Shown here: piece after piece, positions 6,266 through 9,648 of the stretch | How the letters are laid out: each line of letters begins with the position of its first letter | How positions within the stretch are numbered: the first letter of the stretch is position 1 | Source: an uncultured Caulobacteraceae bacterium | GTDB lineage: Bacteria > Pseudomonadota > Alphaproteobacteria > Caulobacterales > Caulobacteraceae | DNA: 9,648 nt | NCBI GenBank assembly: GCA_946482375.1 | Contig: CAMLRH010000083.1 | Location: forward strand, 1 to 9,648 | Reading direction: 5' to 3' | The notes under the pieces: model-generated | The model's database searches: none | The model's input: the letters and a program-made list of their open reading frames with translations, nothing else | What the model was told of the DNA's origin: nothing | Translations under genes and position numbers: made by a program

Positions 6266-7017
6266 GCGGCCGGGCGGCTTGCGCCGCCGTGGACCTCGAT
6301 ACGCGGGCTCTTGCCCTTTTTGACGGCGGCGATGGCCTGCTTGAGGGCCAGCGGATCGGCGCCGGGGATCATCACGTCGCCGACGACGAAGGCCGGCGTG
6401 CCCTGGATGCCGAGGGCGGCCGCCAGCTGGTGCTGGTCTTCAAGGTATTTCCGCTGCTCGGCGGATTGCTGGCGCTCGCGGGCGGCGGCCGGACTGACGC
6501 CGTGCAGGGTGAGGATGCGAGCGACGTCGTCGTCCTCCAGCGGCTTCTCAGCCATGAACTCGCGGTGGACATCGAGGAACTTGCCGTTCGCCTTGGTCAG
6601 TTCGGCGCCGGCGGCGGCGTACTCCGACGCCTCGCCGAAGATGGTCATGTCCTTGAAGACGAAGCGGACGTCCGGATTGGCGCGCGCCAGCGCCAGCACC
6701 TCGGGGGCGATCAGTTTGCAGTAGCCGCAGTTGTAGTCGAAGAACTCGACGACGGTGATCTTGCCGTTGGGGTTGGCGACGAAGTCGCGCGGGTCGTTCT
6801 CCAGCGCCTTCTTGTTGGCTTCGATGGCCTTCGAGGCCGCGAGCAGGGACTGCTCCTGCTGCTTCACCTGCAGCCGCTCATAGGCCTCCTGCAGCACCTC
6901 GGGGTGCTCCAGCAGGTAGGCGCGGACCTTCTTTCCGAACGCCTCGTCGGCCTTCGGTTCTCCGCAGGCGGCCAGGGTGAGGAGGGCGACGGTAGCGACG
7001 GCTTTCAGAAGCCTCAT
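6262..7017 (-). CDS. DsbA-family thiol:disulfide oxidoreductase, probable lipoprotein
   Basis: The protein has 251 residues. It begins with a lipoprotein-type signal peptide (MRLLKAV, hydrophobic core, lipobox LAAC at 15-18), so Cys18 is probably lipidated and the protein anchored in the envelope. Residues about 22-75 form a charged helical segment ([15 protein letters not shown]...) like the N-terminal dimerisation helices of ScsC-type proteins. The thioredoxin-fold domain has the redox motif CGYC (97-100) after VVEFFDYN, and the cis-proline loop GTPAF (206-210). These features fit a periplasmic disulfide oxidase or isomerase; which one cannot be decided. ATG 7017 overlaps the TGA of the upstream M48 gene by 4 nt (ATGA), so the two are translationally coupled. 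The stop overlaps that of thiG. Confidence 0.9.
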   Translation of the reverse strand: MRLLKAVATVALLTLAACGEPKADEAFGKKVRAYLLEHPEVLQEAYERLQVKQQEQSLLAASKAIEANKKALENDPRDFVANPNGKITVVEFFDYNCGYCKLIAPEVLALARANPDVRFVFKDMTIFGEASEYAAAGAELTKANGKFLDVHREFMAEKPLEDDDVARILTLHGVSPAAARERQQSAEQRKYLEDQHQLAAALGIQGTPAFVVGDVMIPGADPLALKQAIAAVKKGKSPRIEVHGGASRPAA

Positions 7018-8417
7018 CGGCGAGTCCCGATGGAGCCCTCGCGGGCCAACTGCCTCAGGTCTTCGTTGCTGGGCTCGGAGGCCAGCACGATGTCGGTGGC
7101 GCGGCGCCAGCCGACGGTGTCCTTGTCCAGCAGCTCGCGGGCCCGCATGGCGAAGCCGCGCGCTTCCTTCTCGGCGCCGACGGAGAAGTAGGCTTCGGCG
7201 GTGGCGAGGCGGGCGAGGCCATCGTCGCCGCGGCGGTCGTAGGCCTCCGCCAGCAGCCGCCAGGCGACGGTGTTGTCGTCTTCCTGCAGCAGCGCCTTCC
7301 TCAGTTCGGCGATGCCTTCGTCACGCTTCTTGGGATCGTCCAGGGCGACGAGGGTCTGGCCAAGGTTGACCCGCAGCAGCGGCGCGTCCGGCTTCAGCTC
7401 GACCGACTTACGCTGAGGCTCTTCGGCTTCGGCCGTGCGGGCGAATTCGAAGAGGATCTGGCCCTTCAGCTCGTAGAGGTACGGATTGTCCGGGTGGTCG
7501 ACGAGCAGTTCGTCGATCAGCTTGATCGCCCGATCCGGCTCCTTGGTCTGGTAGTAGGCGATCGCGCGGGCGTATCGGGCCGGATAGGACTTGTCCGTTT
7601 CCTTGTACTTGATCAGCGACTGGCCCGGATTGAGGAAGCCGTCCAGCTTGGCCTTCATGATCTCGTGCTCGGCGATCTCTTCGGGCGTGTCGACGACCTT
7701 GTAGTGCTCGGCCTTTTCGACGCGGCCGCGCAGCGTTTCGATGCGTTCGGAGGAGAGGGGGTGGCTGCGGAAGTAGGCAAAGCGCCGCGCCTCCTGGAAG
7801 ACCTCCTGGTAGCGGAAGTTGTCGAAGAACTCGACGAGGCCCTTGCCCGATTGCCCGGTCTTTTCGAGGAAGCCGGCGCCGGCCTGGTCGGCGCGGGACT
7901 CCTGCTCGCGGCTGTAGCCCATGGCGCCGATGGCGCCGAACTGCTGCGAGCTGGCCAGCAGCGCCGCGCCCGCGTCGGGTGCGCCGGCGGCCATGGCCAG
8001 GATGCCGAGGCCCATGGTCAGGATCATCGGACGAAGGCCGGCCTTCATCATCTCGTCGGAGCGCATCGGATGGGCGCCGGAGAGGTGGCCGGTTTCGTGG
8101 GCGATGACGCCCTTCAACTGGTTCGGGTTGTCCGTCTGCAGAATCAGGCCGGTGTTCAGGCCGATCATCCGCCCCTGCGTGGCGAAGGCGTTGAGGTCCT
8201 TGTCGCCGATCAGCAGGATGCGGACGTCTTCCGGATTGAACCCGGCGATCTTGAAGATCGGGTCCGAGTAGCCGTGGAGGATTTCCTCGATCTCGGTGTC
8301 GCGCAGCAGGGTCGGCCCGTCCTGCGCGACGACGGGGGTCGCGGCGAACGGCGTCAGCAGCGCCGCGGCCAGCGCCAGCGCGCGGCCGAAGGAGCGGAAC
8401 GGATTCGAAGGCCTCAT
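7014..8417 (-). CDS. M48-family metalloprotease with TPR repeats (BepA-like)
   Basis: The protein has 467 residues from ATG 8417. An N-terminal signal peptide (RPSNPFRSFGR then an Ala/Leu core ending near VVAQ-D) sends it to the periplasm. The zinc protease domain has the HExxH motif HETGH (107-111) and the downstream Glu ligand region YSREQESRADQAG (168-180), where Glu173 is the likely third ligand. The segment between them contains a Met/Ala/Leu-rich stretch. The C-terminal half (from about 260) is TPR-like, for example RAIAYYQTKEPDRAIKLIDE and NPYLYELKGQILFE. The layout matches BepA/YfgC, a protease and chaperone for outer-membrane protein assembly; orthology is inferred. ATG 8417 is preferred to ATG 8444 because the signal peptide starts there and GGAG lies 8 nt upstream. 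It is coupled to the DsbA-like gene downstream. Confidence 0.93.
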   Translation of the reverse strand: MRPSNPFRSFGRALALAAALLTPFAATPVVAQDGPTLLRDTEIEEILHGYSDPIFKIAGFNPEDVRILLIGDKDLNAFATQGRMIGLNTGLILQTDNPNQLKGVIAHETGHLSGAHPMRSDEMMKAGLRPMILTMGLGILAMAAGAPDAGAALLASSQQFGAIGAMGYSREQESRADQAGAGFLEKTGQSGKGLVEFFDNFRYQEVFQEARRFAYFRSHPLSSERIETLRGRVEKAEHYKVVDTPEEIAEHEIMKAKLDGFLNPGQSLIKYKETDKSYPARYARAIAYYQTKEPDRAIKLIDELLVDHPDNPYLYELKGQILFEFARTAEAEEPQRKSVELKPDAPLLRVNLGQTLVALDDPKKRDEGIAELRKALLQEDDNTVAWRLLAEAYDRRGDDGLARLATAEAYFSVGAEKEARGFAMRARELLDKDTVGWRRATDIVLASEPSNEDLRQLAREGSIGTRR

Positions 8418-8425
8418 GCCTCTAA

Positions 8426-8429
8426 CTCC
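8426..8429 (-). promoter_or_regulatory. Ribosome binding site deciding the M48 protease start
   Basis: GGAG on the minus strand, 8 nt before ATG 8417, with a second purine run AGAGG closer in. It favours ATG 8417 over the in-frame ATG 8444, which would place nine extra residues before the signal peptide. Confidence 0.55.
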
Positions 8430-8464
8430 AACTCGCGCCCCCATCGCGCTACCCTAGCGGCGCA

Positions 8465-9648
8465 TCACCCGCGCCGCCACCAGCCTTTCTTTGGAGCAGC
8501 CGGAGGAGTCGAAATTTCGGCGGGATCCGGTTCCTTGGGCGCGGCGGCCTTCTTTTTCGGTGCGGGCGCTGGTTCCGGTTCGGGCGTAGCCTCGGGCTGG
8601 GGAGCCGCTTCGGCGACCTTTTCGGCCTTCGGCTTGCGGGTCCGCTTTGGCTTCGGCGCCGGTTCTTCGGCGGCGACCGGCTCGGGTTCGGGCTGCGGTT
8701 CAGGCTCGGGCGCGGCCTCGGTGACGGCCTCGGCGGCCGGTTCGGCTTCCGCCTTGCCGCGACCTCGTCCGCCACGGCGGCGCGGACGGCGGCCGCCCTC
8801 GGGCTCGGCCGGCAGTTCGACCCAGACCTCTTCGGCGCCCTCGGCGGGAGCGGCGGTGTCCGCGACGACTTCCAGCGCCGGAGCGGGGGCCGTGTCGTTG
8901 GCGGCCTCGTCGCCGATGTTCAGCGCCGGATCGAGCGCGGCGGGGTCGTGCCACTGGAACGCGTCCTCGCCGAAGGGCACACGGGGGCGGGCCCAGGCGA
9001 AGCCTTCCGCCTGTCCGCCTTCCTCGCGGACGCGGCGACCGCCACGCCGGCCGCGCCGGCGACGGCGGCCTCGGCCATCGCCGCCGTCTTCGTCCTGCTC
9101 CTCGCGCGGCGCGGCGTCGGCCGCTTCGTGGGGCTCGTGAGGTTCTCGTGACTCGTCACGGCCACGACCGCCCCGACGCCGACGCCGGCGGCGTCCGCCG
9201 CGCTCGTCGTCCTCGCGCGGCGCCCGTTCTTCGCCTTCCTCGGACTCGGCGGCTTCCTCGAGTTCCTCGTCTTCTTCCTCTTCCTCCTCCTCTTCGAAGA
9301 CCTCGTCGAGGTCGTCTTCGGGTTCGTAGGTGCGGGTGACGGGCGCCGTCTGCTCGAGGGCGTGCGAGGAGTGCTGGCCAAGGGCCGTGCGCTCGATCTC
9401 GTGATCGGCGTGGGCCATGGCGTCGTCGATCTGGATCGTGACGTAGAGGCCGTGCAGCTGGTGAACGCGGGACAGGTAGGCCCGCTTTTCGTTGAGGATG
9501 TAGAGGCCGACGGCGCGCGGGACCTTCAGCGTCACCTCGCCGCCGCCCTTCAGCGCTTCCATCTCGACGCCACGCAGCGCCGCCAGGGCGCTGGATTCGG
9601 TCGAGCGGACGCGGCCAACGCCTTCGCAAACCGGGCAGACGTGGGTGG
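8465..9648 (-). CDS. rne: Ribonuclease E, C-terminal part (5' end outside the window)
   Basis: RNase E is the endonuclease and scaffold of the RNA degradosome. The visible 393 residues begin at the Zn-link (THVCPVCEGVG, with the CPxC pair that bridges subunits), followed by RSTESSALAALRGVEMEAL and the small domain. After about residue 100 comes the disordered scaffold. It holds an acidic run of Glu/Asp (codons around 9240-9310), several Arg/Gly-rich RNA-binding blocks (GGRRRRRRRGGRGR, GRGRRRRRGRRGGRR, RRPRRRGGRGRG) and Pro/Glu/Ala/Lys repeats. The C-terminus is PKKGWWRRG. The GWW motif near the end is the known PNPase-docking site of Caulobacter RNase E, so this degradosome probably recruits PNPase the same way. 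The catalytic S1 and DNase I-like domains are beyond the right edge. The stop lies 47 bp before the M48 gene. Confidence 0.96.
   Translation of the reverse strand, partial: THVCPVCEGVGRVRSTESSALAALRGVEMEALKGGGEVTLKVPRAVGLYILNEKRAYLSRVHQLHGLYVTIQIDDAMAHADHEIERTALGQHSSHALEQTAPVTRTYEPEDDLDEVFEEEEEEEEDEELEEAAESEEGEERAPREDDERGGRRRRRRRGGRGRDESREPHEPHEAADAAPREEQDEDGGDGRGRRRRRGRRGGRRVREEGGQAEGFAWARPRVPFGEDAFQWHDPAALDPALNIGDEAANDTAPAPALEVVADTAAPAEGAEEVWVELPAEPEGGRRPRRRGGRGRGKAEAEPAAEAVTEAAPEPEPQPEPEPVAAEEPAPKPKRTRKPKAEKVAEAAPQPEATPEPEPAPAPKKKAAAPKEPDPAEISTPPAAPKKGWWRRG

Noticed and set aside
5893..7191. 432-codon plus-strand open frame across thiG, the DsbA-like gene and the M48 gene
   Set aside because: It begins inside thiG in another frame and runs antisense to two intact genes. 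It is a by-product of GC-rich codon use.
8447..8459. Small hairpin CGCTA-GGG-TAGCG between rne and the M48 gene as a terminator
   Set aside because: It has only a 5-bp stem and no following T-run, so there is no support for an intrinsic terminator.
7494..9140. 548-codon plus-strand open frame opposite the M48 protease and rne
   Set aside because: It spans two real minus-strand genes, and its Ser/Gly/Ala-rich part mirrors the repetitive RNase E tail. It has no domain of its own.

Overview
The window looks like chromosome of a high-GC alphaproteobacterium, most likely a member of the Caulobacterales (Caulobacter, Brevundimonas or Phenylobacterium type). The reasons are the very G+C-rich third codon positions, the NDUFA12-type complex I subunit and DUF2155 protein next to aat-accC-accB-aroQ, a Caulobacter-like promoter before aroQ, and an RNase E ending in the GWW motif known from the Caulobacter degradosome. 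The genus cannot be fixed from the sequence alone.

Layout. (1) Positions 1-879, minus: an open reading frame running off the left edge. Its first ~230 residues look like a chromosomal protein that I tentatively link to ribonucleotide reduction. The last ~45 visible residues look like the winged helix-turn-helix of an IS630-type transposase, joined in frame. A pair of NrdR-box-like sites lies upstream (935-982). (2) 1062-2023, plus: NDUFA12-like subunit and a secreted DUF2155 protein. (3) 1966-4941, minus: the compact operon aroQ-accB-accC-aat, whose tail overlaps the DUF2155 gene by 58 bp. (4) 5011-6265, plus: thiS and thiG, separated by 259-265 bp (depending on the thiG start) holding a palindromic REP-like element and duplicated short flanking words. 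(5) 6262-8417, minus: a DsbA-like lipoprotein thiol oxidoreductase and a BepA-like M48 metalloprotease with TPR repeats, translationally overlapping. (6) 8465-9648, minus: the C-terminal part of RNase E, open at the right edge.

How the genes work together. aroQ (shikimate pathway), accB/accC (biotin carboxyl carrier and biotin carboxylase of acetyl-CoA carboxylase) and aat (N-end rule tagging) are read as one unit, apparently from one promoter in the 69-bp aroQ/thiS divergent gap. ThiS and ThiG together make the thiazole of thiamine. The M48 protease and the DsbA-like protein both act in envelope protein quality control. RNase E scaffolds mRNA decay.

Most of the window is ordinary conserved chromosome. 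The parts worth a second look are the chimeric ORF at the left edge with its NrdR-like sites, the thiS-thiG spacer with a perfect palindrome covering the thiG start, and the coding overlap between DUF2155 and aat. I found no CRISPR array, tRNA, rRNA or convincing new defence or mobile system apart from the transposase fragment.
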